NCBI RefSeq assembly: GCF_003417535.1
Contig: NZ_QVLS01000014.1
Coordinates: 62,001-126,000 of the forward strand
Reading direction: 5' to 3'
DNA length: 64,000 nt
Origin: Hydrogenophaga borbori
Lineage (GTDB): Bacteria > Pseudomonadota > Gammaproteobacteria > Burkholderiales > Burkholderiaceae_C
The notes under the pieces were generated by a model. That model was not told the origin of the DNA, did not search any database, and saw nothing but the letters and a program-made list of their open reading frames with translations. The translations under genes were made by a program, and so were the position numbers. Shown piece by piece: positions 41,198 through 49,541 of this stretch. Every line of letters begins with the position of its first letter. The stretch's first letter is position 1.

Positions 41198-43477
41198 ATG
41201 TCGACCCGCCTGCTGCTGATCTGCCTTGCCGCGTGCCTTGCACTGCCCTTGGCCGCGCAGACCCCGCCCACGTCCGCGCCCGCGGCCGATCCCCTGCCCC
41301 CGCAGCCCCGGCCGCGCGTGGCGCTGGTGCTCTCGGGCGGCGGCGCGCGCGGCTTCGCGCACGTGGGCGTGATCAAGGCGCTGGAGGCCGCGCGCGTGCC
41401 GGTGGACCTGATCGTCGGCACCTCCATGGGCGCCATCATCGGCGGCCTGTACGCCAGCGGCATGACCGGCGAACAGCTCGAGCGCGAGATCCTGACCGTG
41501 GAATGGAGCGGCCTCTTCAATACGCGCCAGCCGCGCCAGGTGCTCTCGCAGCGCCGCAAGGAAGAGGACTTCGAGCTCTCGCCCGTGTTGCTGGTGGGCT
41601 TTCGCGACGGCGAATTCCGCCTGCCCACGGGCGCGGTGTCCTCACGCTCGCTGGAAATGCTGCTGCGCCGCTACACCCTGCCCACGCGCCACCTGAGCAG
41701 CTTCGACGCCCTGCCCACGCGTTTCCGCGCCGTGGCCACCGACATGGAGACCGGCCAGGAGGTGGTGATGGACCGCGGCGACCTGGCCGCCGCGCTGCGC
41801 GGCAGCATGTCGGTGCCGGGCGTGTTCTCCCCGCTCGGCATGGACGGCCGCATCCTGGGCGACGGCGGGCTGGTGAACAACCTGCCGGTGAACGTGGCGC
41901 GCGCGCTCGGCGCCGAGGTGGTCATCGCCGTCAACATCGGCACGCCGCTGGCCGGGCGCGAGACCCTGGGCTCGCTGGTGGGCATCACCACGCAGATGGT
42001 GAACATCCTGACCGAGCAGAACGTGAAGGCCAGCATCGCCCTGCTCACGCCGCGCGACCTGCTGCTCACGCCGCCGCTGGGCACGCTCAGCTCGTCCGAC
42101 TTCGACCAGGCCAAGGAACTGGTGCGCCTGGGCAACGAGTACGGGCGCACCGTGAGCGCGGCGCTGGAGCGCTTCTCGGTCGGCGAGCGCGAGTACGCCG
42201 CCTGGACCGGGGCGCGGCGCACACAGGCCGAGCTCAATGCCACGCGCGTGGGCACCATTGCGGGCATCCGCTTCGAGGGCGTGGACGAGACGCGCGCGCA
42301 GCGCCTGGGCGTGGGCCTGGAGCACCTGAAGGGCCAGCGCGCCGACGTGCAGCTGATCGAGAACGACATGGAGGCCCTGGCCGCCACCGGCGACTACGAG
42401 CGCGTGGACTACCGCCTGGTGCGCAACCCCGACAGCGGCGGCGAAGACCTGGTGGTGGGACTGCGCGAGAACAGCTGGGGGCCGAACTACCTGCGCGTGG
42501 GCCTGGACCTGCGCACCGACTTCCGCGGCGAAGGCGCGTTCAACCTGCGCATCAGCCACAACCGCCACTGGCTCACGCCCAGCGGCACCGAGTGGCGCAA
42601 CCGCGTGCAGCTGGGCGAGACCCTGGGCCTGTACTCCGAGATCTACCAGCCGCTGGACCCGCTGGCCAACACCTTCGTGTCGGCCTATGGCGACCTGAGC
42701 GTGCGCAAGGTCGACCTCTACGGCGAGCAAAACCGCCCGCTGGCGCGCATCCAGCGCGAGTCGCTGCGCGTGGGCGCGGACATCGGCTGGCCGATCGGGC
42801 GCCAGGGTTCGGTGGGCGACATGCGCCTGGGCGTGGTGGCCAGTTCGCGGCGTTCGTCGCTGGAGCTGGTTCAGCCGGGCTTGAACCTGCAGCCCGACGT
42901 GCTGGACGTGCACTGGCGCGAAGCCGGCCTGCGCGCGGCCGTGATGGCCGACCAGCTCGACTATGCGAACTTCCCGTCGCGCGGCTACCGGGCCTTCGGC
43001 GAGGTGGTGGTGGGCAAGCGCCATGTGCGCGGCGGCGAGCGCAGCAGCTTCGCGCGGCTCGAGGGCTCGTACACCGGCGTGCGCAGTGTCGGCGAGCACA
43101 CCTTCAACCTGGGCCTGCGCTTCGCGCACGCCAACAACATCCCCATCGGGGCGATCGACGAATACTCGCTGGGCGGGTTCCAGAACCTGTCGGGCTTCCG
43201 CTCGGGACAGGTGGCCGGCAACTACCTGGCCTTCGGCCGCCTCACCTACTACCGCCGCCTGCCCTGGAACATCGGCATCGCGCGCGCGATGTTCGCGGGC
43301 GGCTCCATCGAGGCGGGCAACGCCTGGCTGGACCGGCGCGACGTGTCCTTTCGCCACCTGCTCGCCGGCGGCAGCCTGTTCGTGGGGGCGGACACGGGGA
43401 TCGGCCCCCTCTACCTGAGCGTGGTGAGCGCGCCCAAGGGGTTCACGGGGCTGTACCTGTTCCTCGGCCGGCCCTGA
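41198..43477 (+). CDS. patatin-like phospholipase with POTRA/BamA-type outer-membrane barrel
   Basis: A 759-residue exported protein resembling PlpD, a type Vd autotransporter. A signal peptide covers residues 1-22. The patatin domain has the oxyanion loop LVLSGGGARGFAHVG near residue 45, the nucleophile Ser76 in VGTSMGAIIG and Asp222 in ILGDGGLVNNLPV. A POTRA-like segment near residue 350 (VGTIAGIRFEGVDETRAQRL) is followed by a C-terminal ~400-residue beta-barrel of the surface-antigen (bacterial Omp85) family with GFRSGQVAGNYLAFGRLTYY near 670. The ATG at 41198 is used; a GTG at 41186 is possible. Phospholipase A activity at the cell surface is inferred. Confidence 0.92.
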   Translation: MSTRLLLICLAACLALPLAAQTPPTSAPAADPLPPQPRPRVALVLSGGGARGFAHVGVIKALEAARVPVDLIVGTSMGAIIGGLYASGMTGEQLEREILTVEWSGLFNTRQPRQVLSQRRKEEDFELSPVLLVGFRDGEFRLPTGAVSSRSLEMLLRRYTLPTRHLSSFDALPTRFRAVATDMETGQEVVMDRGDLAAALRGSMSVPGVFSPLGMDGRILGDGGLVNNLPVNVARALGAEVVIAVNIGTPLAGRETLGSLVGITTQMVNILTEQNVKASIALLTPRDLLLTPPLGTLSSSDFDQAKELVRLGNEYGRTVSAALERFSVGEREYAAWTGARRTQAELNATRVGTIAGIRFEGVDETRAQRLGVGLEHLKGQRADVQLIENDMEALAATGDYERVDYRLVRNPDSGGEDLVVGLRENSWGPNYLRVGLDLRTDFRGEGAFNLRISHNRHWLTPSGTEWRNRVQLGETLGLYSEIYQPLDPLANTFVSAYGDLSVRKVDLYGEQNRPLARIQRESLRVGADIGWPIGRQGSVGDMRLGVVASSRRSSLELVQPGLNLQPDVLDVHWREAGLRAAVMADQLDYANFPSRGYRAFGEVVVGKRHVRGGERSSFARLEGSYTGVRSVGEHTFNLGLRFAHANNIPIGAIDEYSLGGFQNLSGFRSGQVAGNYLAFGRLTYYRRLPWNIGIARAMFAGGSIEAGNAWLDRRDVSFRHLLAGGSLFVGADTGIGPLYLSVVSAPKGFTGLYLFLGRP

Positions 43478-43483
43478 ACGCCC

Positions 43484-43498
43484 GCGGCCCCGGGCCGC
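43484..43498. terminator. GC-rich hairpin between convergent genes
   Basis: GCGGCCC and GGGCCGC flank a single C (43484-43498), 7 bases after the patatin stop and 13 bases before the convergent thioesterase stop. There is no T-run, so it is a possible bidirectional, weak terminator. Confidence 0.4.
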
Positions 43499-43510
43499 CG
43501 GCGAAGCGCC

Positions 43511-44317
43511 TCACTCCTTGAAGTACACCACCTGGTGGGTGGTGGCCAGCAGCGCCCCCGCCTGGCTCCACACCTGCGCGCGCTGATCGAAGTAGCCATT
43601 GCGAAAGGCGCTGGCCTGCGCCTGGCCCAGCAGCCAGCCCTCGCCCACCGCCGCCAGCTCGGTGGCCCTGGCGTGGAAGTACACCGTCATCGACACCGTG
43701 CCCGCCGGCACGCGCGTGGCGCGGCGCAGCCACACGCGCGGGTAGAAGACGTCGCACAGCGCCACGAGGGCCGGGAAGTCCAGCGGGCGCGGCGGCTCGT
43801 CGCGCATCCACACCGTGGTGCGGCTGGACTCGCCCGTGCCGTCCCACACGCGCGGCATCGCACCTTCGGGAAAGCGCAGGTCGTAGCGCTTGACCCATTC
43901 CACCGGCGCCATCATCGAGGGCTTGCCCAGCGCCGCAGGCGACAGCACCGGCGGCAAGGGCTCTTCCTGCGCGCCCCAGGTGTCGCGCCGCACCGCGGTG
44001 AGCGCGGTGGCGCTCAGCACGGTCTCGCCGCCCTGCTCGATGCTCACCGCCCAGTGCTGCGTGGAGCGGTTGGTGCGCACCGTCTGCGCCTCCACCTCGA
44101 AAGCGCCGTCGTTCAGCGCGGCGCAGAAGTTGACGGTGAGCGCCACCGGCTCGCCCAGGCGATCGGGGTGCAGCAGGAGGGCGTTGAGCGCGGTGGCCGC
44201 CGTGATGCCGCCGAAGGGGCCGACCATGTTCGCCCAGGCCGGATCGGTGCGGCCGCTGTAACGGCCATCGGCCCTGGTGTCGAGGGCAATGGCCCGGTCA
44301 AAAAGGTGCGAATTCAT
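43511..44317 (-). CDS. acyl-CoA thioesterase, TesB-like double hot-dog
   Basis: A 268-residue double hot-dog thioesterase. The first domain has MVGPFGGITAATALNALL near residue 32, and the C-terminal half has DFPALVALCDVFYPRVWLRR near 180, VPAGTVSMTVYFHARATEL near 205 and GYFDQRAQVWSQAGALLATT near 240. The ATG at 44317 is at the start of the fold; longer readings add only non-homologous residues. It diverges from the second Liv operon. It probably releases CoA from medium-chain or branched acyl-CoA. Confidence 0.87.
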   Translation of the reverse strand: MNSHLFDRAIALDTRADGRYSGRTDPAWANMVGPFGGITAATALNALLLHPDRLGEPVALTVNFCAALNDGAFEVEAQTVRTNRSTQHWAVSIEQGGETVLSATALTAVRRDTWGAQEEPLPPVLSPAALGKPSMMAPVEWVKRYDLRFPEGAMPRVWDGTGESSRTTVWMRDEPPRPLDFPALVALCDVFYPRVWLRRATRVPAGTVSMTVYFHARATELAAVGEGWLLGQAQASAFRNGYFDQRAQVWSQAGALLATTHQVVYFKE

Positions 44318-44355
44318 CCGCGGCAGTGTGCACCAGCGGCGTGCACCCGCCCCCC

Positions 44356-44377
44356 GACTGTCCGCCGACCGACAGTC
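44356..44377. promoter_or_regulatory. inverted repeat GACTGTC-N8-GACAGTC
   Basis: Perfect 7-base arms lie at 44356-44362 and 44371-44377 with an 8-base spacer, between the thioesterase gene and the second Liv operon. Two GTGCAC hexamers lie just to the left (44328-44333, 44341-44346). The sites are candidate operators for the divergent pair. Confidence 0.4.
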
Positions 44378-44456
44378 CGGCTGTTGCCTGCGCGACAAGC
44401 GCGTGACGGGCGGCGGGCGTTCCGCCGAAATCCATAGCAGCGCCACCGCGCCGCGT

Positions 44457-44467
44457 GGGGTTTCCCC
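44457..44467. promoter_or_regulatory. GGGG-TTT-CCCC inverted repeat upstream of the second Liv operon
   Basis: GGGG (44457-44460) and CCCC (44464-44467) flank TTT, 43 bases before the livG start. It resembles 4416-4431 upstream of the first Liv operon. Confidence 0.3.
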
Positions 44468-44509
44468 TCATTCTTGATATGGGTCGCTTGCTCACAATGC
44501 CCCTCCTAC

Positions 44510-45295
44510 ATGGCACCGAACACCCCCAACGACTGCATTCTCGAAGCGCGCGGACTGGTGAAGGAGTTCAAGGGCTTCGTCGCCGTGAACGACGTGAACC
44601 TGCGCGTGCGGCGCGGCCAGATCCACGCGCTCATCGGACCCAACGGCGCGGGCAAGACCACGGTCTTCAACCTGCTCACCAAGTTCCTCATCCCCACGCG
44701 CGGGCAGATCCTCTACAACGGCGAGGACATCACACCGCAAAAGCCCGCCCAGGTGGCGCGCCGGGGCATGGTGCGCTCGTTCCAGATCTCGGCCACCTTC
44801 CCGCACCTGAGCGTGCGCGAGAACGTGCGCATCGGCCTGCAGCGCGCCACCGGCCAGTCCTTCCACTTCTGGAAGAGCAAGAAGGTGCTCGACCGGCTCG
44901 ACGAGCGCGCGATGGCCCTGCTCGACACCGTGGGCCTGTCCGAGTTCGCCGACTGGGTCACTGTGGAGCTGTCCTATGGACGCAAGCGCGCGCTGGAGAT
45001 CGCCACCACGCTGGCCACCGAGCCCGAGCTGATGCTGCTCGACGAGCCCACGCAGGGCATGGGCCACGAGGACGTGGAGCGAGTGACGCAACTCATCAAG
45101 AAGGTGTCGGCCAACCGCACGGTGCTGATGGTGGAGCACAACATGAACGTGGTGTCGAGCATCGCCGACACCATCAGCGTGCTGCAGCGCGGCCAGGTGA
45201 TCGCCGAGGGCGACTACGCCACCGTGTCGGCCAACCCGCAGGTGCTGGAGGCCTACATGGGCAGCGCCGACGCGCAGCTGCAGGGGGCGCATTGA
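44510..45295 (+). CDS. livG: second Liv/HAAT ABC transporter ATPase (LivG family)
   Basis: A 261-residue ATPase. Walker A GPNGAGKTT is near residue 44, VRSFQISATFPHLSVRENV near 87, the LivG-type signature ELSYGRKRALEIATTLA near 160, Walker B LMLLDEPTQGM near 178 and the H-loop MVEHNMNVV. The TQGMGHEDVERV loop is typical of this branch. The ATG at 44510 lacks a clear ribosome-binding site; an in-frame TTG at 44474 is an alternative start. It is the first gene of an operon livG-livF-livK-livH-livM. A family B repeat element follows its stop directly. Confidence 0.9.
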   Translation: MAPNTPNDCILEARGLVKEFKGFVAVNDVNLRVRRGQIHALIGPNGAGKTTVFNLLTKFLIPTRGQILYNGEDITPQKPAQVARRGMVRSFQISATFPHLSVRENVRIGLQRATGQSFHFWKSKKVLDRLDERAMALLDTVGLSEFADWVTVELSYGRKRALEIATTLATEPELMLLDEPTQGMGHEDVERVTQLIKKVSANRTVLMVEHNMNVVSSIADTISVLQRGQVIAEGDYATVSANPQVLEAYMGSADAQLQGAH

Positions 45296-45381
45296 CATGG
45301 GCCCCCACGCTCATCACTTCGTGTATTCGCTGCCCCCCGAGGGGGCGCTGGCCTCCCTTGGGGCGGCCCGGCGGGAGGCCT
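45296..45381 (+). repeat. family B GC-rich repeat element, copy B1 (post-stop)
   Basis: The element fills the gap between livG and livF. It begins after the TGA with CATGGGCCCCCACGCT, continues to TATTCGCTGCCCCCCGAGG and ends GGGGCGGCCCGGCGGGAGGC, one base before the livF ATG context. It contains the stem CCCCC-GA-GGGGG. B2 and B3 share GCCCCCACRC, CGCTGYCCCCCGAG and GGCGGCCCGGCG in the same order. Confidence 0.7.
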
Positions 45382-45382
45382 G

Positions 45383-46087
45383 ATGTCCGAAGAACTGCTC
45401 AGCCTCAGCGGCGTGAACGCCTGGTATGGCGAGTCGCACATCCTGCACGGCGTCGACCTGCAAGTGAACCGCGGCGAGGTCGTGACCCTGCTGGGCCGCA
45501 ACGGCGCCGGCCGCACCACCACGCTCAAGGCCATCATGGGCATGGTGGGCAAGCGCACCGGCTCCATTCGGCTCTTCGGGCAGGAGACGGTGAACATGCC
45601 GACGCACCAGGTGGCGCGCCTGGGCCTGGGCTACTGCCCCGAGGAGCGCGGCATCTTCGCCAGCCTGAGCTGCGAGGAGAACCTGCTGCTGCCGCCCGTG
45701 GTGGCCGATGGCGGCATGCCGCTCGACGAACTCTACGAACTGTTCCCCAACCTCAAGGAGCGCCGCCACAGCCCGGGCACGCGCCTGTCGGGCGGCGAAC
45801 AGCAGATGCTCGCGGTGGCGCGCATCCTGCGCACCGGCGCCAAGCTGCTGCTGCTCGACGAAATTTCCGAAGGCCTGGCGCCGGTCATCGTGCAGACGCT
45901 GGCGCGCACCATCCGCACACTGCGCGAGCGCGGCTTCACCATCGTGATGGTCGAGCAGAACTTCCGTTTCGCGGCGCCGCTGGCCGACCGCTTCTACGTC
46001 ATGGAACATGGCCGCATCGTGGAGAGCTTCGGCGCCGCCGATCTCGACGCGAAGATGGGCATGTTGCACGAGTACCTCGGCGTCTGA
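45383..46087 (+). CDS. livF: second Liv/HAAT ABC transporter ATPase (LivF family), Walker A Arg variant
   Basis: A 234-residue LivF-type ATPase. The LivF hallmark YCPEERGIFASLSCEENLLL is near residue 92. RLSGGEQQMLAVARIL is near 135, Walker B LLLLDEISEGLAP near 155, and the H-loop is MVEQNFRF. The Walker A reads GRNGAGRTTT, so the invariant Lys is Arg44. I recall this variant in other betaproteobacterial LivF-like proteins, so it may be lineage-wide. With a canonical LivG partner, one site per dimer could still hydrolyse ATP. The gene starts right after repeat B1. Confidence 0.9.
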   Translation: MSEELLSLSGVNAWYGESHILHGVDLQVNRGEVVTLLGRNGAGRTTTLKAIMGMVGKRTGSIRLFGQETVNMPTHQVARLGLGYCPEERGIFASLSCEENLLLPPVVADGGMPLDELYELFPNLKERRHSPGTRLSGGEQQMLAVARILRTGAKLLLLDEISEGLAPVIVQTLARTIRTLRERGFTIVMVEQNFRFAAPLADRFYVMEHGRIVESFGAADLDAKMGMLHEYLGV

Positions 46088-46146
46088 TACCGATCGCCAG
46101 GGTTTGGATCTTTCCACGTTCACACACCGATGAAGGAGACGACGAC

Positions 46147-47358
46147 ATGAAGACGACGAAGAAGTTGCTGGCCACCGCGGCGGCGGCCATGCTGGCGGCG
46201 GGGGCCGCGCACGCGCAGATCTCCGATGGCGTGATCAAGATCGGCGTGATGAACGACATGTCGGGCCTGTACGCCGACATCGGCGGCCCCGGCTCGGTGC
46301 TCGCCGCGCGCATGGCGGTCGAGGACTTCGCGCCCGAGAAGAAGGGCATGAAGGTCGAGGTCGTCTCGGCCGACCACCAGAACAAGCCCGACGTGGGCTC
46401 CACCGTGGCCCGCACCTGGTACGACGTGGACAAGGTGGACGCCATCTTCGATGTGCCCACCTCATCCGTGGCGCTGGCCATCAACCAGATCACCAAGGAA
46501 AAGGGCAAGGCCTTCATCAACACCGGCGCGGCGACCTCCGACCTGACCGGCAAGCAGTGCAGCCCCAACACCGTGCACTGGCTGTACGACACCTGGATGC
46601 TGGCCAACGGCACCGGCGGGGCGATCGTGAAAACCGGCGGCGACACCTGGTTCTTCCTGACCGCCGACTACGCCTTCGGCCATGCGCTGGAGCGCGACAC
46701 CGAGGCCGTGGTGCTCAAGAACGGCGGCAAGGTGCTGGGCAAGGTGCGCACGCCCTTCCCGGGCAGCGACTTCAGCTCCTTCCTGCTGCAGGCCCAGGCC
46801 TCCAAGGCCAAGATCATCGGCCTGGCCAACGCCGGCGGCGACACCATCAACAGCATCAAGCAGGCGGCCGAATTCGGCATCACCAAGGGTGGCCAGAACC
46901 TGGCCGGCCTGCTGGTGTTCCTGCCCGACGTGCACGGCCTGGGCCTGGCCACCGCGCAGGGCCTGATCTTCACCGAGACCTTCTACTGGGACCTGAACGA
47001 CCAGACCCGCGCCTGGAGCAAGCGCTTCGCCGAGCGCAACGGCGGCAAGTACCCCAGCTCCGACCACGCGGGCGTGTACGCCTCGGTGCTGCACTACCTG
47101 AAGGCGGTGGAGGCCGGCAAGACCGACGACGGCACCAAGGTGGTGGCCAAGATGAAGGAGATGCCGACCGACGATCCGCTGTTCGGCAAGGGCACGATCC
47201 GCGCCGACGGCCGCAAGATCCACCCGGCCTACCTGTTCGAGGTCAAGAAACCCTCGGAGTCGAAAGGCCCCTACGACTACTACAAGGTCCGCGCCACCAT
47301 CCCCGCCGAGCAGGCCTTCCGTCCCCTCAAGGACGGCGAGTGCTCGCTCGTGAAGTAA
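46147..47358 (+). CDS. Liv/HAAT-type periplasmic binding protein of the second operon
   Basis: A 403-residue type-I periplasmic binding protein with signal peptide MKTTKKLLATAAAAMLAAGA, mature start QISDGVIKIGVMNDMSG. VHWLYDTWMLANGTGGAIVK near residue 142 and FTETFYWDLNDQTRAWSKRF near 278 match a subgroup often annotated for amide/urea-like or aromatic substrates; the ligand is not defined. The ATG at 46147 has AAGGAGACGACG upstream. It is unrelated in detail to the two binding proteins at 10154-12601, so the two Liv systems have different ligands. Confidence 0.92.
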   Translation: MKTTKKLLATAAAAMLAAGAAHAQISDGVIKIGVMNDMSGLYADIGGPGSVLAARMAVEDFAPEKKGMKVEVVSADHQNKPDVGSTVARTWYDVDKVDAIFDVPTSSVALAINQITKEKGKAFINTGAATSDLTGKQCSPNTVHWLYDTWMLANGTGGAIVKTGGDTWFFLTADYAFGHALERDTEAVVLKNGGKVLGKVRTPFPGSDFSSFLLQAQASKAKIIGLANAGGDTINSIKQAAEFGITKGGQNLAGLLVFLPDVHGLGLATAQGLIFTETFYWDLNDQTRAWSKRFAERNGGKYPSSDHAGVYASVLHYLKAVEAGKTDDGTKVVAKMKEMPTDDPLFGKGTIRADGRKIHPAYLFEVKKPSESKGPYDYYKVRATIPAEQAFRPLKDGECSLVK

Positions 47359-47377
47359 GCACCGGAGCGTTCTGAGC

Positions 47378-48265
47378 ATGACCGAGATCTTCGGCGTCCC
47401 CACCGCGGCCCTGTTCGGGCAATTGCTGATCGGGCTGATCAACGGCTCGTTCTATGCCCTGCTGTCGCTGGGGCTGGCCGTGATCTTCGGTCTGCTCAAC
47501 ATCATCAACTTCACGCACGGCGCCCAGTACATGATGGGCGCCTTCGTGGCCTGGCTGCTGCTCAACAAGCTGGGCATCGGCTACTGGTGGTCGCTGCTGA
47601 TCGCGCCTGTCGTGGTCGGGGCCACCGGGGTGCTGATCGAGCGCTTCATGCTCAAGCGGCTCTACCAGCTCGACCACCTCTACGGTCTGCTGCTGACCTT
47701 CGGCATCGCGCTCATCATTCAGGGCCTGTTCCGCCACGAGTACGGCTCCTCGGGGCAACCCTATGCGATCCCGCCGCAGCTCATGGGCGCGCAAAACCTG
47801 GGCTTCATGTTCCTGCCCAACTACCGCGGCTGGGTCGTGGGCGCCTCGCTGATCGTCTGCCTGAGCACCTGGTTCGTCATCGAGCGCACCAAGCTCGGCG
47901 CCTACCTGCGCGCGGCCACCGAGAACCCCACGCTGGTACAGGGCTTTGGCGTGAACGTGCCGCGCATGATCACGCTCACCTATGGCTTCGGCGTGGGCCT
48001 GGCCGCCTTGGCCGGTGTCATGGCCGCCCCCATCTACCAGGTGAGCCCGCAGATGGGCTCGGACCTGATCATCGTGGTGTTCGCGGTGGTGGTGATCGGC
48101 GGCATGGGCTCCATCATGGGCGCCATCCTCACGGGCTTCGGCCTGGGCATCATCGAAGGCCTCACCAAGGTCTTCTACCCCGAGGCCTCCAGCACGGTGA
48201 TCTTCGTCATCATGGCCATCGTGCTGCTGATCCGGCCCGCGGGGCTGTTCGGAACCCAGAAGTGA
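47378..48265 (+). CDS. livH: second Liv/HAAT permease (LivH family)
   Basis: A 295-residue permease with about eight membrane segments. LINGSFYALLSLGLAVIFGL near residue 16, NFTHGAQYMMGAF near 45, RAATENPTLVQGFGVNVPRM near 178 and VVVIGGMGSIMGAILTGFGL near 235 are LivH family segments. It starts 19 bases after the binding-protein gene. Its stop overlaps an in-frame GTG upstream of livM. Confidence 0.93.
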   Translation: MTEIFGVPTAALFGQLLIGLINGSFYALLSLGLAVIFGLLNIINFTHGAQYMMGAFVAWLLLNKLGIGYWWSLLIAPVVVGATGVLIERFMLKRLYQLDHLYGLLLTFGIALIIQGLFRHEYGSSGQPYAIPPQLMGAQNLGFMFLPNYRGWVVGASLIVCLSTWFVIERTKLGAYLRAATENPTLVQGFGVNVPRMITLTYGFGVGLAALAGVMAAPIYQVSPQMGSDLIIVVFAVVVIGGMGSIMGAILTGFGLGIIEGLTKVFYPEASSTVIFVIMAIVLLIRPAGLFGTQK

Positions 48266-48273
48266 GCGCCGCC

Positions 48274-49254
48274 ATGAGCACCTCGACCACCACCATCGCC
48301 CACGCGGGCAGCGCCCACAAGGCCCCCGCCGGCACCTCGTCCCTGGTCATCGCCTTCGCCATCATGGCCGCGTTCTTCCTGATCGCGCCGGCGATCGTGT
48401 ACCCGGTGTTCCTGATGAAGGTGATGTGCTTCGCGCTCTTCGCCTGCGCCTTCAACCTGCTCATCGGCTTCAGCGGCCTGCTGTCCTTCGGCCACGCCAT
48501 GTTCCTCGGCGGAGCCGGCTACGCCTCGGCGCACGCCGCCAAGGTCTGGGGCTTCACGCCGGAGCTGGCCATCCTCTTCGGCACCTGCTGCGCGGTGCTG
48601 CTCGGCGTGGTGGTGGGCGCGCTGGCCATCCGCCGCCAGGGCATCTATTTCGCCATGATCACCCTCGCGCTGGCGCAGATGGTGTTCTTCTTCAGCCTGC
48701 AGGCCCGGTTCACCGGCGGCGAAGACGGCATCCAGGCGGTGCCACGCGGCCAGCTCTTTGGCCTGATCGACCTGAGCCAGCCCATGGCCATGTACGCCGT
48801 GGTGTTCGTGGTCTTCTTCGCAGGGTTCCTGCTGATCTGGCGCGTGGTGCACTCGCCCTTCGGCCAGGTGCTGCAGGCCATCCGCGAGAACGAGGCGCGC
48901 GCCACCTCGCTGGGCTACGACACCGACCGCTACAAGCACCTGGCCTTCGTGCTGTCGGCCGGCCTGGCCGGCGCGGCCGGCGCCACCAAGGCCATCGTGT
49001 TCCAGCTCGCCTCGCTCACCGACGTGCACTGGAGCATGTCCGGCGAGGTGGTGCTGATGACGCTGCTCGGCGGCATGGGCACGCTGTTCGGCCCGGTGGT
49101 GGGCGCGGCCATCATCGTCTCGATGCAAAACTACCTCGCCCAGCTCGGCGCCTGGGTGACGGTGGTGCAGGGCGTGATCTTCGTGATCTGCGTGCTGGCC
49201 TTCCGCCGCGGCGTGGTGGGCGAGATCGCGAACCTGATCAAAAGACCGCTGTAG
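48274..49254 (+). CDS. livM: second Liv/HAAT permease (LivM family)
   Basis: A 326-residue permease with FNLLIGFSGLLSFGHAMFLG near residue 60, GIYFAMITLALAQMVFFF near 125, and the loop LQAIRENEARATSLGYDTDR near 205. VLMTLLGGMGTLFGPVVGAA is near 262. The first ~22 residues are Ser/Thr/Ala-rich and soluble. The ATG at 48274 is used; GTG at 48262 overlaps the livH stop and is possible. It ends the second Liv operon, with a GC hairpin at 49259-49276. Confidence 0.93.
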   Translation: MSTSTTTIAHAGSAHKAPAGTSSLVIAFAIMAAFFLIAPAIVYPVFLMKVMCFALFACAFNLLIGFSGLLSFGHAMFLGGAGYASAHAAKVWGFTPELAILFGTCCAVLLGVVVGALAIRRQGIYFAMITLALAQMVFFFSLQARFTGGEDGIQAVPRGQLFGLIDLSQPMAMYAVVFVVFFAGFLLIWRVVHSPFGQVLQAIRENEARATSLGYDTDRYKHLAFVLSAGLAGAAGATKAIVFQLASLTDVHWSMSGEVVLMTLLGGMGTLFGPVVGAAIIVSMQNYLAQLGAWVTVVQGVIFVICVLAFRRGVVGEIANLIKRPL

Positions 49255-49258
49255 CGCC

Positions 49259-49276
49259 GCCGCCCGCGGGCGGCGC
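49259..49276 (+). terminator. GC-rich hairpin after the second Liv operon
   Basis: CGCCGCCCG and CGGGCGGCG form an 18-base perfect palindrome starting 5 bases after the livM stop. No T-run follows, so it is at best a weak or Rho-assisted terminator. Confidence 0.4.
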
Positions 49277-49311
49277 GCGGCTGGACCTCTGGGCGAGGCG
49301 GGTGCGACGGC

Positions 49312-49494
49312 TCAGACCGCGCCTGGCGCCTTGCCCGACGCCACCGCCGGCCGCTCGGCCACCGGCGGGTCGAGCCCAGGGGCAGGGTGACCGTCGAGCT
49401 TGCCCGCCCACTGGGCGGCCACCGCCGTCGCGATGCCGTTGCCGATCACGTTGGTGCCGGTGCGGCCCATGTCCAGCAGCACGTCCACACCCAT
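49312..49494 (-). pseudogene. 3' remnant of a DctA/GltP-family dicarboxylate symporter gene
   Basis: The 60 codons read MGVDVLLDMGRTGTNVIGNG, then IATAVAAQWAGKLD and a Pro/Ala-rich tail. This matches the last membrane helix and C-terminus of dicarboxylate/amino-acid:cation symporters (DctA, GltP; pattern VDRxxDMxRTxxNVxGN). The remaining ~370 residues are missing. The left end of the homology is abutted by the thiolase terminator (49496-49519), so the 5' part was deleted. No promoter or ribosome-binding site is evident; it is a gene relic. Confidence 0.75.
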
Positions 49495-49495
49495 G

Positions 49496-49519
49496 AAAAA
49501 AGGCGCCCCGAGGGGCGCC
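49496..49519 (-). terminator. intrinsic terminator of the fad operon
   Basis: On the minus strand GGCGCCCC (pairing partner 49502-49509 with 49512-49519, loop of two bases) is followed by six T (A-run 49496-49501). It lies 22 bases after the thiolase stop and ends the tetR-fadE-DUF2147-fadB-fadA transcript. Confidence 0.88.
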
Positions 49520-49541
49520 TTCGTCATGGCGGAAGCGGTCC

